From Acidobacteriaceae bacterium (GTDB lineage: Bacteria; Acidobacteriota; Terriglobia; Terriglobales; Acidobacteriaceae), in NCBI GenBank assembly GCA_003139095.1, contig PLHW01000029.1, forward strand, positions 17,549-81,548: a DNA stretch of 64,000 nucleotides, given 5' to 3'. A program made the position numbers and the translations under genes. Below the pieces are notes generated by a model. That model was not told the origin of the DNA. It saw nothing but the letters and a program-made list of their open reading frames with translations, and did no database searches. This document shows, piece after piece, positions 1-8,158 of the stretch (positions within the stretch are counted from its first letter, which is position 1; each line of letters opens with the position of its first letter).

Positions 1-230
1 TCCGGATGCTGATCGAGGGTCGCCAACGGAATGCCGACTTCGCGCGCCACATCCGCAGTCGCGTTCGAGGTGGGAATGCCGACGATTTTCAGTCCAGCTT
101 TGATGCGCTCACCGAGAGCGAGCATCGTAAAGAAGGCGGTTGAACCTGTGCCCAGGCCGACGACCTCGCCGTCGCGCACCAGTGCGGCGGCGGCGCGCCC
201 GGCCAGTTCTTTCTCTTTTTCATTGGCCAT
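1..230 (-). CDS. rpiA: Ribose-5-phosphate isomerase A, 5' part
   Basis: The first 76 residues of RpiA; the gene runs off the left edge of the window. The enzyme interconverts ribose-5-phosphate and ribulose-5-phosphate in the non-oxidative pentose phosphate pathway in the cytosol. The translation starts [18 protein letters not shown] and contains the family's substrate loop GLGTGSTA near residue 26, then LGERI and [12 protein letters not shown], ending in [11 protein letters not shown]. These are in the expected order and spacing for RpiA. The ATG at 228-230 is chosen because the RpiA alignment begins there. The C-terminal catalytic part is outside the window. Confidence 0.93.
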   Translation of the reverse strand, partial: MANEKEKELAGRAAAALVRDGEVVGLGTGSTAFFTMLALGERIKAGLKIVGIPTSNATADVAREVGIPLATLDQHP

Positions 231-317
231 GAATCACCGAAAATAGCGGATCAAAAATAGATCGCCGAAAGTGGATCATAAATTCCGCGCCCCGCCTCGA
301 TTTCGTTTTCGCGGCCG

Positions 318-707
318 TCATTTTCTGAACAACTCAATGTAGACGAGATAGCCCGCCAGCGCGACCCCAAAAAGACCGAGCAGATAAGAAACGATATCGA
401 TGACGAAGCCGGCCGGCTCAAAACTGCCGGTGTCGAGTTGCACGCGCGTCTTGCGATAGCGCGCCAGACCGGCCAGAATGAGGAGCACTCCGCCGGCAAT
501 CGAGATCACGCCGAGCCATGCGGTAACTCCGTAGGTATTTGAGTCACTCCCTTGCAGGCGGAGAAATTCGCGCAGTGCGATGGAGAAGCGGCCGATTGCG
601 AATCCGAAGATGATGGTGGCGATGCCGGTGCGCACCCAGGCGAGAAAAGTCCGCTCATTGGCGAGGTGGTCGCGGGCACGGTTGGGATTGGTCTCGGGCA
701 TCTTCAT
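318..707 (-). CDS. DUF202 (YidH-like) inner-membrane protein
   Basis: A 129-residue membrane protein of the DUF202/YidH family, whose function is unknown. The diagnostic N-terminal motif RDHLANERTFLAWVRTGIA is followed by three hydrophobic segments: about residues 25-42, 63-82 and 103-124. The reading frame stays open far upstream, but the upstream part is an artefact antisense to the next gene. The ATG at 705-707 (or 699-701) places the start just before the conserved motif, as in family members of this length. It lies 25 bp downstream of the DUF302 gene on the same strand, so the two are probably co-transcribed. Confidence 0.85.
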   Translation of the reverse strand: MKMPETNPNRARDHLANERTFLAWVRTGIATIIFGFAIGRFSIALREFLRLQGSDSNTYGVTAWLGVISIAGGVLLILAGLARYRKTRVQLDTGSFEPAGFVIDIVSYLLGLFGVALAGYLVYIELFRK

Positions 708-732
708 GCAAAATCTTTGGGCAAGCCCGCAA

Positions 733-1116
733 TTATTCCACAGCTTTGCGCAAGAGCGCAGCCGGCGCGGCGATGTTCTGCAAAAGATCGGCGGGCAGGC
801 CGTGGCGCTGCTGAAGATATTCGGGCGCATTGTAGGAGAGCCAGACCTTGCCCTGCGCATCCTGCCAGGCCAGAGCTTTGAGTGGAAGGTCGATCGCCGC
901 ACTGGGCGCGGCGACCATGAGCGGCGTGCCGGCTTTCGGACTGCCGAAGATCAGCAGTTGGGTGGGACGCATTTCGAGGCCGGCTTTGGCGGCTTCTCCG
1001 CTGTGATCGACGAGCGCGAAGATGGTTACGCCTTTTTCTTTGAGCAGGGTTTGCAGGCGTGCCAGAGTTTCCGGCACGGAGTAGGGGCTGGGGATGTCGA
1101 TGATTCCAGAGTTCAT
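733..1116 (-). CDS. DUF302 domain protein
   Basis: A 127-residue soluble protein matching the small DUF302 fold. Visible family features are the opening IDIPSPYSVPETLARL, then GVTIFALVDHSGEA, LLIFGSPKAGTPLM and the conserved LPLKALAWQDAQGKVWL core. DUF302 proteins are often found with redox or metal genes, but no biochemical role is established. The start codon is an ATG at 1114-1116. The next gene downstream is the DUF202 membrane protein. The gene upstream, the agmatinase, ends 69 bp away, so all of them may share a transcript. Confidence 0.85.
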   Translation of the reverse strand: MNSGIIDIPSPYSVPETLARLQTLLKEKGVTIFALVDHSGEAAKAGLEMRPTQLLIFGSPKAGTPLMVAAPSAAIDLPLKALAWQDAQGKVWLSYNAPEYLQQRHGLPADLLQNIAAPAALLRKAVE

Positions 1117-1184
1117 GGGATCCTCCGCATGAATAGACGATGCGGCGCGTGCTGGCGTTGCAGAAGTTTGCTGGGGCGGGGCTG

Positions 1185-2012
1185 CTAGCCGCCGATCATC
1201 TTGCCCAGAATTTCTTTGAGCAGTTTGGCCGCGACCATGGCCGTCAATTGCGTATTGTCTTGCGCGGGATTGAATTCAACAATGTCGGCGCCCGCGACTC
1301 GGCCATTGATGGCGTGAATGTGGGCGATGGCTTCGCGCACGGACATGCCTCCCGGCTCGCGGTGCGAGATGCCGGGTGCGAATGCGGGATCGAGCGCGTC
1401 CATATCGAACGATATGTACACCGGACCGTCAACCTTCATGCGGTCGAGCGCGGGCAGGTGGCGCATCTCGATGACCTCGACGCCAAACTTTTTAGCCTGC
1501 TCGCGCTGGTGCGCGGTCATGGTGCGAATACCGACCTGAATCAGGCGCTTGGCCGCGCCTTTTTCCATGATGCGGGCGAAGGGGCAGGCGTGCGACAGGC
1601 GATTGCCTTCGAGTTCGTCATAAAGATCAGGGTGCGCGTCGAAGTGGATAATCGTCAGGCCGGGAATGCGCTCGCCAAAGGCGCAGATAATCGGCAACGT
1701 GATGGAGTGATCGCCGCCCAGGCAAACCGGGCGCAGGTTGTGGTCGAGGAGTTCACCGATCTTCGATTCAATCGCGGGGAAGGGCGACTCAAACGTGAAT
1801 TTCAGGTCGCCGGCGTCGCAGTAGGCGCCTTCTTCGCTGAGGTCGACGCCGGTTTCCGTGGTGGGATTCGACGAAGCGGAGCCGAACGCGACGCGAATAA
1901 TTGGCGGAGCGCCCGCGGCGCCGCGCAGCCAGGAAGAGTTTGCGTCAAAGGGAATGCCGAGAAGAACGGGCGTTCCCGGCCTGGCAGATTTCAGAGAGAT
2001 TGTCATAGGCAT
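1185..2012 (-). CDS. speB: Agmatinase/arginase family ureohydrolase
   Basis: A 275-residue binuclear-manganese ureohydrolase, most likely agmatinase, which splits agmatine into putrescine and urea. All metal-ligand motifs are present in order: GGDHS, then FDAHPDLYDE, then SFDMDALDPAFAPG. The first and last carry the His and Asp ligands that bridge the two manganese ions. The frame is open to 2153, but the ATG at 2010-2012 (MPMTISLKSARPGTPVLLG) fits the family N terminus. An arginase or formimidoylglutamase cannot be excluded from sequence alone. The gene diverges from sucA, so the 164-bp gap between them should carry both promoters. Confidence 0.85.
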   Translation of the reverse strand: MPMTISLKSARPGTPVLLGIPFDANSSWLRGAAGAPPIIRVAFGSASSNPTTETGVDLSEEGAYCDAGDLKFTFESPFPAIESKIGELLDHNLRPVCLGGDHSITLPIICAFGERIPGLTIIHFDAHPDLYDELEGNRLSHACPFARIMEKGAAKRLIQVGIRTMTAHQREQAKKFGVEVIEMRHLPALDRMKVDGPVYISFDMDALDPAFAPGISHREPGGMSVREAIAHIHAINGRVAGADIVEFNPAQDNTQLTAMVAAKLLKEILGKMIGG

Positions 2013-2176
2013 ACTTCCTAAGTCGACAATAGCTGCGAGGCGGGCGCGCTGGCAGTGATCGCAGACACATCGCGGAACGGCCTTTGCCGCAAAGATTGCC
2101 GCCGGGATATGCCCTCCCGGCCGCGCATGAATCGGCGACGGAAGCGCGATCATCCGTTATTCTATAAGCACCTCTT

Positions 2177-4678
2177 ATGGCTATTTCTACTCACAATTCT
2201 ACGGGCAGTGCAGAAACTGCGACCTCTGAAATCATCGACCACTATGAGCGCGAGCGCGTTTTCGGGCTTTTCCGGCAGTTTGGCTACCTTGAGGCGGAAC
2301 TGAATCCGCTCGGGCTTTTGCCGCCGCAGCCTCATCCCGACCTTCAGATTGACAGCGATTTTGCGCGCGAGGCACGGCGCATTTATTGCGGCAGCGTGGG
2401 CGTCGAATTCATGCACATCGCCGACCCCGAGCGCCGGCGCTGGATTCAGGAGCGCATCGAGGCTGAGCCCGAGCCGGTGGACCGCGCACGCGCCCTCGAC
2501 TTGCTGATGCGCGCCGACCTGTTCGAGCAGACTTTGCAGCAACGATACCTGGGCAATAAAAGATTTTCGCTCGAGGGCAACACCTCATTGCTGCCCGCGG
2601 TCGATGAAATTCTTGACGTCGCCGGAGAGCGCGGCGCGCTCGAACTGGTGATGGGCATGAGCCACCGGGGGCGCCTGAACGTCATCATCCATGTGGCAAA
2701 ACGCCCGGGAGAACAGGTGTTTGCCGAATTCGAAGATGTGGACCCGCGCAGCGTGCTCGGCTCGGGCGACGTGAAGTATCACATCGGCGCGACCGGCGAG
2801 TACGAAACCAAGAGCGGAAAGAAAATCCATATCCACCTGGCGTCGAATCCCAGTCATCTTGAGGCGGTCGATCCGGTGACGGTTGGGCGCACGCGCGCCA
2901 AGCAGGATCGCGCAGGCGAAGGCGGCAAGGCAAAATATTTGCCGCTGCTCGTCCATGGCGACGCGGCATTTGCGGGGCAGGGGATTACCGCGGAGACGCT
3001 GAACTACGCGGACCTCGGGGGGTATACGGTCGGCGGCACGATTCACGTGCTGGTGAACAACCTGCTGGGATTTACGACGAACGCGCGCGACGAGCACTCC
3101 TCGCGCTTCTCGGCGCAACTGGCGCGGCGGCAGGCCGTGCCGATTTTTCACGTGAATGGCGAAGACGTGGACGCGGTGATGCGGGTTGCGCGCATTGCGG
3201 CCGAATACCGGTACACATTTTGGAGCGACGTAGTGGTTGACTTGATCGGCTATCGCCGCCATGGGCACAGCGAAGTCGATGACCCGACCGTCACGCAGCC
3301 GCTAATGTACAAGGCCATCAAGGAGCATCGGCCGCTGTTTGAAATTTATGCGAAGCAGGTTGGAGTCGAGAACTTTGCCGAGCAGGCCGCGGCCATCAAA
3401 GCAGAGTTTGAGAGCGCACAAAAAGCGGCCGCGAAAGTCACCAAGAAGCCGCTGCTGCGCGAGTTACCCGGCTATTGGGATAGCTATTTCGGCGGCCGCT
3501 ATAAGCCCGAATACGAGCAGCCGACGGGGCTCTCGCGCGAAGAATTGGCGCAATTGACTGTGCGGCTGACCACGTATCCAGAGGGATTCCACATTCACCC
3601 GAAGGTGAAAAAGCTGCTGGAGCAGCGCGCCGAGATGGGCACGGGAAAAAAGCCGCTCGACTATGGAATGGCCGAAGCGCTGGCGTTTGCGAGCCTGCTG
3701 AAGCGGGGAATTCCGGTGCGGCTGAGCGGGCAGGACTCGCGGCGCGCGACCTTTAATCAGCGGCATTCGGTGCTGATCGATACCGAAAATGAAAGCGAGT
3801 TCGTGCCGCTGTGCAACGTCGCTGAAGGCCAGGCGCAGTGCCAGATCTACAATTCTCCGCTTTCGGAAGCGGGCGTGATGGGATTCGAGTACGGTTATAG
3901 CCGCGATTTTCCCGAGGCGCTGGTGCTGTGGGAGGCGCAGTTTGGCGACTTCGCAAATGTGGCGCAGGCGGTGATCGATCAGTTCGTCAGCGCGGGAGAA
4001 GACAAGTGGGGACTGCTGTCGGGCCTGGTGCTGCTGCTGCCGCACGGCTATGAAGGGCAGGGCCCGGAGCATTCGAGCGCGCGCATTGAGCGCTTTTTGC
4101 AACTCGCGGCGCGCGATAACTTTCAAATCTGCCAGCCTTCGAATGCGGCGCAGTATTTTCACCTGTTGCGGCGACAGGCGCTCCGCCACTGGCGGAAGCC
4201 GCTGGTCGTGTTTACGCCGAAGAGCATGTTGCGGCATCCGGACGCGCTTTCGCCGCTCGACGATCTGACGCACCAGAAATTTTTGCCGGTAATTCCGGAC
4301 ACAGAGGCGCGCGACGCGAAGCGCATTCTGATTTGCACGGGAAAGATCGGCCACGAACTGCGCGCGGAACGGCAGAGGCGCCAGGACATGAACACGGCCA
4401 TCATTTTTCTCGAACAGATGTATCCGTTTCCCGAGGCCGAGCTTGAAGCCGAATTCGAGCGCCACGAGACGGCACGCGATATTGTCTGGGTGCAGGAAGA
4501 GCCGTCGAACATGGGCGCGCTGTTTTACATGTTGCCGCGGCTGCGGCGAATTGCCGAGGACAGGCAGGTACTGTCGGTAAAGCGCTCGGGCAGCGCGAGC
4601 CCGGCGACGGGATCGGCGAAGGCACACGAGGTGGAGCAGAAGACGCTGCTGGCGCTGGCTTTCACCACGCAGGGGTAG
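2177..4678 (+). CDS. sucA: 2-oxoglutarate dehydrogenase E1 component
   Basis: An 833-residue thiamine-diphosphate-dependent E1 subunit. It decarboxylates 2-oxoglutarate and passes the succinyl group to the E2 lipoyl domain in the TCA cycle. Characteristic motifs are GMSHRGRLNVI at residues 160-170, GDAAFAGQG near 260, the pyrophosphate/Mg-binding VNNLLGFTT, and in the C-terminal half GQDSRRATFNQRHSVL and VLWEAQFGDFAN. It is about 100 residues shorter than E. coli SucA. There is no N-terminal acyltransferase domain of the Kgd type. E2 (sucB) is not adjacent in this window. AT-rich sequence (TATTCT/TATAAG) just upstream may belong to its promoter. Confidence 0.95.
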   Translation: MAISTHNSTGSAETATSEIIDHYERERVFGLFRQFGYLEAELNPLGLLPPQPHPDLQIDSDFAREARRIYCGSVGVEFMHIADPERRRWIQERIEAEPEPVDRARALDLLMRADLFEQTLQQRYLGNKRFSLEGNTSLLPAVDEILDVAGERGALELVMGMSHRGRLNVIIHVAKRPGEQVFAEFEDVDPRSVLGSGDVKYHIGATGEYETKSGKKIHIHLASNPSHLEAVDPVTVGRTRAKQDRAGEGGKAKYLPLLVHGDAAFAGQGITAETLNYADLGGYTVGGTIHVLVNNLLGFTTNARDEHSSRFSAQLARRQAVPIFHVNGEDVDAVMRVARIAAEYRYTFWSDVVVDLIGYRRHGHSEVDDPTVTQPLMYKAIKEHRPLFEIYAKQVGVENFAEQAAAIKAEFESAQKAAAKVTKKPLLRELPGYWDSYFGGRYKPEYEQPTGLSREELAQLTVRLTTYPEGFHIHPKVKKLLEQRAEMGTGKKPLDYGMAEALAFASLLKRGIPVRLSGQDSRRATFNQRHSVLIDTENESEFVPLCNVAEGQAQCQIYNSPLSEAGVMGFEYGYSRDFPEALVLWEAQFGDFANVAQAVIDQFVSAGEDKWGLLSGLVLLLPHGYEGQGPEHSSARIERFLQLAARDNFQICQPSNAAQYFHLLRRQALRHWRKPLVVFTPKSMLRHPDALSPLDDLTHQKFLPVIPDTEARDAKRILICTGKIGHELRAERQRRQDMNTAIIFLEQMYPFPEAELEAEFERHETARDIVWVQEEPSNMGALFYMLPRLRRIAEDRQVLSVKRSGSASPATGSAKAHEVEQKTLLALAFTTQG

Positions 4679-4711
4679 CGGGTGCGAAGAGGCGCTTAGG
4701 AGGCAGTCGTC

Positions 4712-5053
4712 TCAGTCTGGAATGAAAATTTCTACTAGCTTCGCCGATGTCTCAAGCGCGGCACTCGGCGAAATCGTCCCAAGTCTTTGCAGTAGACGCT
4801 GCCTGTCAACCGACCGAAGCTGGTCGAGCGCGATTTGCCCGCTTTTGCCCTGGAAGCGAACCGCAACCCTAGTTGGATAAGACCGTTTCACTGTCGTCAT
4901 GGGAGCGACGATCACAGTCCTAAGGCTCTCGTTGGTCTCATCCGGTGAGACGACCAAACACGGACGGATCTTTTGAATTTCGGCGCCTCGCGTCGGGTCT
5001 AAGCTGACGAGCCAAACTTCATCCCGCTGAGGGGCGCGGCCTACCACTGCCAT
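4712..5053 (-). CDS. MazF/PemK-family toxin
   Basis: A 113-residue protein of the MazF/PemK family of sequence-specific mRNA endoribonucleases. The N-terminal block RDEVWLVSLDPTRGAEIQK followed by RPCLVVSPDE is the family's conserved active-site strand and loop. VIVAPMTTVKR and LDQLRSVDRQRL complete the fold. Its ATG overlaps the end of the upstream MazE-like gene by 13 bp, so the two are translationally coupled in the usual antitoxin-first order. It is convergent with sucA, separated by 33 bp. Whether the toxin is active or which RNA site it cuts cannot be read from the sequence. Confidence 0.9.
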   Translation of the reverse strand: MAVVGRAPQRDEVWLVSLDPTRGAEIQKIRPCLVVSPDETNESLRTVIVAPMTTVKRSYPTRVAVRFQGKSGQIALDQLRSVDRQRLLQRLGTISPSAALETSAKLVEIFIPD

Positions 5054-5289
5054 TCCTCGCGGTCAAACTCGTTGGGGAAATCAGGAAGCAGGAGTTCTTC
5101 GCGGTTCGTTACGTTCGCAGCGCGGAACGACTCGCGCCAACCTTGGCGGGGCCGACGCTCCGGCGAGATGATCAAACGGTTGTTCTCAACGCGTAAGTCG
5201 ACGGTTTGACTGATGCCACACTGCTCGATGAGGGGTTTGGGAATGCGTATGCCGCGAGAATTGCCTATGCGAATGAGCTCAGCTTTCAT
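5041..5289 (-). CDS. MazE/AbrB-type antitoxin
   Basis: An 82-residue antitoxin. Residues 1-45 form an AbrB/MazE swapped-hairpin DNA-binding domain (MKAELIRIGNSRGIRIP, then LIEQCGI and VDLRVENNRLII). The C-terminal tail, rich in Arg, Glu and Trp and ending FDREEWQW, is the expected toxin-wrapping segment. The frame opens at 5346, but the ATG at 5287-5289 begins exactly at the domain. It overlaps the toxin gene by 13 bp. By analogy with MazE it probably represses its own promoter, in the 137-bp gap upstream. Confidence 0.9.
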   Translation of the reverse strand: MKAELIRIGNSRGIRIPKPLIEQCGISQTVDLRVENNRLIISPERRPRQGWRESFRAANVTNREELLLPDFPNEFDREEWQW

Positions 5290-5426
5290 GGATAGCTCCC
5301 CAAAATTCGTAATTACATTGTATCCACGAAAGACCCCCTTTGGCAAGGGTGAGAACAGCCGCTTCCACCTCGAAGAATAGTGAGCGAGAGCCTGGTCAGG
5401 AATTCTTTGGCGAGGCTCGCTTCTTT

Positions 5427-5675
5427 CTACGGCCAGCGCTTGGCTGCGTCTTCCCAGCCGGCGGCGCGCGCGGGCGCATTAACCGCCTGAGCGGCAACCG
5501 GCGACGACATCCGAATCGGTTGCTGCGGAGACGTGGTCAGCGTCGGCTTGGGCGCTTCGGCTTGCTCTTTATCCTCGGCCAGCAGCGGGGCTGCCAAGCG
5601 CAACGCTTCCACTTCTTTCTCCAGCCGCGCCAGTTCCAGCTCTTTCTGGCGTAACACTTCGAACACATTTTTCAT
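5427..5675 (-). CDS. Small coiled-coil protein, uncharacterised
   Basis: An 82-residue protein of unknown function. Residues 1-30 (MKNVFEVLRQKELELARLEK onward) form a strong amphipathic heptad coiled coil. The rest is rich in Pro, Ala, Gln and Glu and looks disordered, ending in RAAGWEDAAKRWP. The frame is open to 5858, but the ATG at 5673-5675 has a good Shine-Dalgarno match (GGAGAGGTGG on the minus strand), which fixes the start. From memory, similar short proteins with this N terminus are common in Acidobacteria. It lies 163 bp downstream of the GAF-domain gene; no enzymatic motif is seen. Confidence 0.75.
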   Translation of the reverse strand: MKNVFEVLRQKELELARLEKEVEALRLAAPLLAEDKEQAEAPKPTLTTSPQQPIRMSSPVAAQAVNAPARAAGWEDAAKRWP

Positions 5676-5838
5676 GCCTAACCACCTCTCCGATCCAAGA
5701 AACGCGTAAGCGCAGACTATGAGTTTTGGCCGGAACTTGTCAAGGATATCGGAGCCGGTTGTACCCTTCTTGCGAACGAACGCGCCGGAACCGGCGATCG
5801 AAAACCCGCGATCGGGAACCAGCGCCTGCCGACCAGCG

Positions 5839-7083
5839 CTAGCGAAAGAACACCACAAACGCGACGAAGATCGCGACGATCAGCACCACGAACGCCAGCA
5901 GATTGAGGTGTCGCGACACCCACGATTCTTCGGCATGCAGCGAGTTGGCGAGAAATGCCGGCAGCATATCGTCGTCAGCGGCGGTCCCGAGTGAGTCCGC
6001 AGGTGGACCGGCCGCAACCGGATTTCCGTCCGCCCCGCTTTGGTTCGCGTCAACCTCGCCAAGCGCACCGCCGCCTCTCTGCGCGCCCAGTCGCTTTTCA
6101 TTCTCCTTCTTCTCAACATCGCGCTTCTCGCAGTCAAGACACAACGTTCTGCCCGAGGAGATCGGGAACCCGCACGAGGCGCATTTCTGCACGCGGCGCA
6201 TAACCTCGGGAACCGCAGCAGAATCGGCGGGCGCAGGGTCGGGAACAGCCGCGAAGATGGGCGCGAGATCCTCCGCCGTGAGAAACGAATCGGCTGAACT
6301 GGAAGTCGCCGCGTCCTCGCCGCCTTCTGCGGGAGAAACATTCTCTGCGGGGACTTCCGGGAGTTGATCGCCGCAAGTCGCCGATGATGGCGGTGCGATG
6401 GACGCTGGCTCCGACGAGCCCGGCGCAGTCGATCCTAACAAAGGCGCGACTGGCGCAATCGCGCCTGAAGAAGATAACGGCGGTGCTTCGGCGGGCTCGT
6501 CCGCTCTGGCGCTTGCCGCCGGAGCCGATTCCTGCCGCCGTTCCGCCAAGTCAAGCGCCGTGGTAGTGAGTGCCGCCATTCGCTCCAGCGCCACCAGGTC
6601 GCGTTCCTCGAACGCATAGGGATGGTCGGAGAACAACTCGAACAATCCCCGCACCTCTCCGTTGCGCCGGAACAGGGGCAAAACGACGATGGAAGCGATG
6701 CCCAGCTCGCGGCAGGTTTCGAGGTTCACGCGCGGATCGGTCTCGGCATTATCGCAGCGCAGCAACTGGCGACGGGCAATGCTCTCACCCGTCAGCCCGG
6801 AGCGTACCTGCAAACGCGCTCCAATGGCGGGCGCGCACGCACCGGCGCTGGCGCGGCAGACCATCTCGTCGCCTTGCGGAATCGCCAGCGCGGTCCCGGT
6901 CGCGCCCGTTATGTACAGTGCGCGCTCCACCAGCAACTGCAGCGCGGCTTCCAGTTCGCGCTCGTCGAAAGCAGATGGAGGGGCGTGGTCCGCGGCGGCG
7001 TCAGCAGCGGCCGATCCGGCGCGCAGCACTCCGCGCGGATCCGCGGAAAAGGCCGACTCGTCGGATTGGGGGGATCCGGACAT
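5839..7083 (-). CDS. GAF domain protein with zinc ribbon and C-terminal membrane anchor
   Basis: A 414-residue sensory-type protein of unknown partner. A GAF domain covers about residues 40-190 (ALQLLVERALYITGATGTAL, RSGLTGESIARRQLLRC, VVLPLFRRNGEVRGLFELFS). It is followed by a long Ala/Ser/Pro-rich linker. A zinc-ribbon-like pair KCASCGF and LCLDCEKRD sits near residues 305-325, then a charged stretch. The last about 20 residues form a single transmembrane helix (LLAFVVLIVAIFVAFVVFF). This predicts a cytosolic GAF domain tethered by a C-terminal anchor. An upstream TTG at 7090-7092 is possible, but the ATG at 7081-7083 is preferred. Ligand and output are unknown. Confidence 0.8.
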   Translation of the reverse strand: MSGSPQSDESAFSADPRGVLRAGSAAADAAADHAPPSAFDERELEAALQLLVERALYITGATGTALAIPQGDEMVCRASAGACAPAIGARLQVRSGLTGESIARRQLLRCDNAETDPRVNLETCRELGIASIVVLPLFRRNGEVRGLFELFSDHPYAFEERDLVALERMAALTTTALDLAERRQESAPAASARADEPAEAPPLSSSGAIAPVAPLLGSTAPGSSEPASIAPPSSATCGDQLPEVPAENVSPAEGGEDAATSSSADSFLTAEDLAPIFAAVPDPAPADSAAVPEVMRRVQKCASCGFPISSGRTLCLDCEKRDVEKKENEKRLGAQRGGGALGEVDANQSGADGNPVAAGPPADSLGTAADDDMLPAFLANSLHAEESWVSRHLNLLAFVVLIVAIFVAFVVFFR

Positions 7084-7289
7084 GTGCAGCAAGGTAAGGT
7101 TCGCTCGTCGAAACTCGAAATAGGGCGAGCGAAAACAATCATCTCTCCCCTGCGAAATTCCGCGAGGGAGCTAACCCGAGTCTCGCCTCGGAGACTCTGG
7201 CTGTCAAGGGTACCTGCGATGGGGGTGGAGGCGTGAAGAACGCGATGGAGGGGCCGACTACGAGGGTGCGGAAAACACACAGCCGCGGA

Positions 7290-8015
7290 TTACTGCGCGG
7301 CGTCTTTGTGCCGGAGCCATTCGATAAACATCTGCTCGCGCGGCTTGTCGTAGGCCATTAAAAGGTGGCGGATGCTGCGCCCGCTGACGAAATGGCAAAC
7401 TTCTTCGGCCAGGTTCTTGGCGTGATCTCCAGCGCGTTCGAGCGACTGCGTCATGAAGATGACTTGCAGGCTCGACCGGCGCTCGACGTTCTCCGGGTTC
7501 TCGATATGGCGCAGAAAAATCAGGTTGCGCAGGCGATCCATCTCGGCGTCGGCGCGCAGCACCTCGATGGCTTTTTTCACATCGCGCTGCGAGAATGACT
7601 GCCCAACGTCGGCCAGCATCTTTTCAAGAATCGTGGCCATCTGGGTCAGGTCGCGAATGTCCTGCGGATCGATATGCGCGCCCGCGGCCTGCGCGCTGGT
7701 GGCAAAACTCAATAGCAGATCGCCGATCCGCTCCAGTCCGATCATCAATTTCATGCAGGCCAGCAACTGGCCGGTTTCCGTCTGGTCCACACGCGTGATC
7801 GTCGAGGTCACGCCCGAATCCACTTCCACGTCGATGGCGTCGAGATCTTTTTCGCACTGCCGAATCGCATTCAAGCGTGACATCGAACCGGTCGCGATGC
7901 CTTCCGCCGCAATGGATGCGGCCTCGCGCGCCAGTCCACATGCCTCCACGGTGCGCTTGACCAAGTCGGCGCTGGAAGGCTCCGGCGAGGGCGTTTTCAT
8001 GCTGGCCGTGCTCAT
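7290..8015 (-). CDS. phoU: Phosphate signalling protein PhoU
   Basis: A 241-residue all-helical PhoU protein with two three-helix repeats. The metal-binding E/D-rich signatures appear in both halves: MIGLERIGDLLLSFA around residues 90-104 and TQSLERAGDHAKNLAEEVCHFV around 190-211. PhoU links phosphate transporter state to the PhoR kinase and normally keeps the Pho regulon off when phosphate is sufficient. It lies 143 bp downstream of phoR in the same direction. The usual pstSCAB transporter genes are not between them and are not elsewhere in this window. Confidence 0.92.
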   Translation of the reverse strand: MSTASMKTPSPEPSSADLVKRTVEACGLAREAASIAAEGIATGSMSRLNAIRQCEKDLDAIDVEVDSGVTSTITRVDQTETGQLLACMKLMIGLERIGDLLLSFATSAQAAGAHIDPQDIRDLTQMATILEKMLADVGQSFSQRDVKKAIEVLRADAEMDRLRNLIFLRHIENPENVERRSSLQVIFMTQSLERAGDHAKNLAEEVCHFVSGRSIRHLLMAYDKPREQMFIEWLRHKDAAQ

Positions 8016-8081
8016 AGACGATACCTACCCGGGTCTGGTGCAGAATCGATTTGCATTTTTTTTATCACGAATGCGCGAATA

Positions 8082-8102
8082 CACCTATGGAAATGATAGG
8101 TG
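8082..8102. repeat. Perfect 7-bp inverted repeat between phoR and phoU
   Basis: CACCTAT and ATAGGTG flank a 7-nt spacer, in the 143-bp gap between phoR and phoU. Read in the direction of these genes, it is followed by an A-run rather than a T-run, so it does not look like an intrinsic terminator. It could be an RNA stem separating phoR and phoU expression, or an operator. No match to the E. coli Pho box is seen. Confidence 0.4.
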
Positions 8103-8158
8103 CCCGCGCCCCGCGAAAGGTTACGACGCGGTGAATTTCCGGCCCCCGCGCATGAAAC

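Noticed and set aside
3464..4627. 387-codon minus-strand frame opposite sucA
   Set aside because: Antisense to conserved 2-oxoglutarate dehydrogenase motifs; Arg/His-rich composition without any family match.
8082..8102. Inverted repeat as an intrinsic terminator of phoR
   Set aside because: In the direction of transcription it is followed by A residues, not a T-tract, so it is only listed as a repeat.
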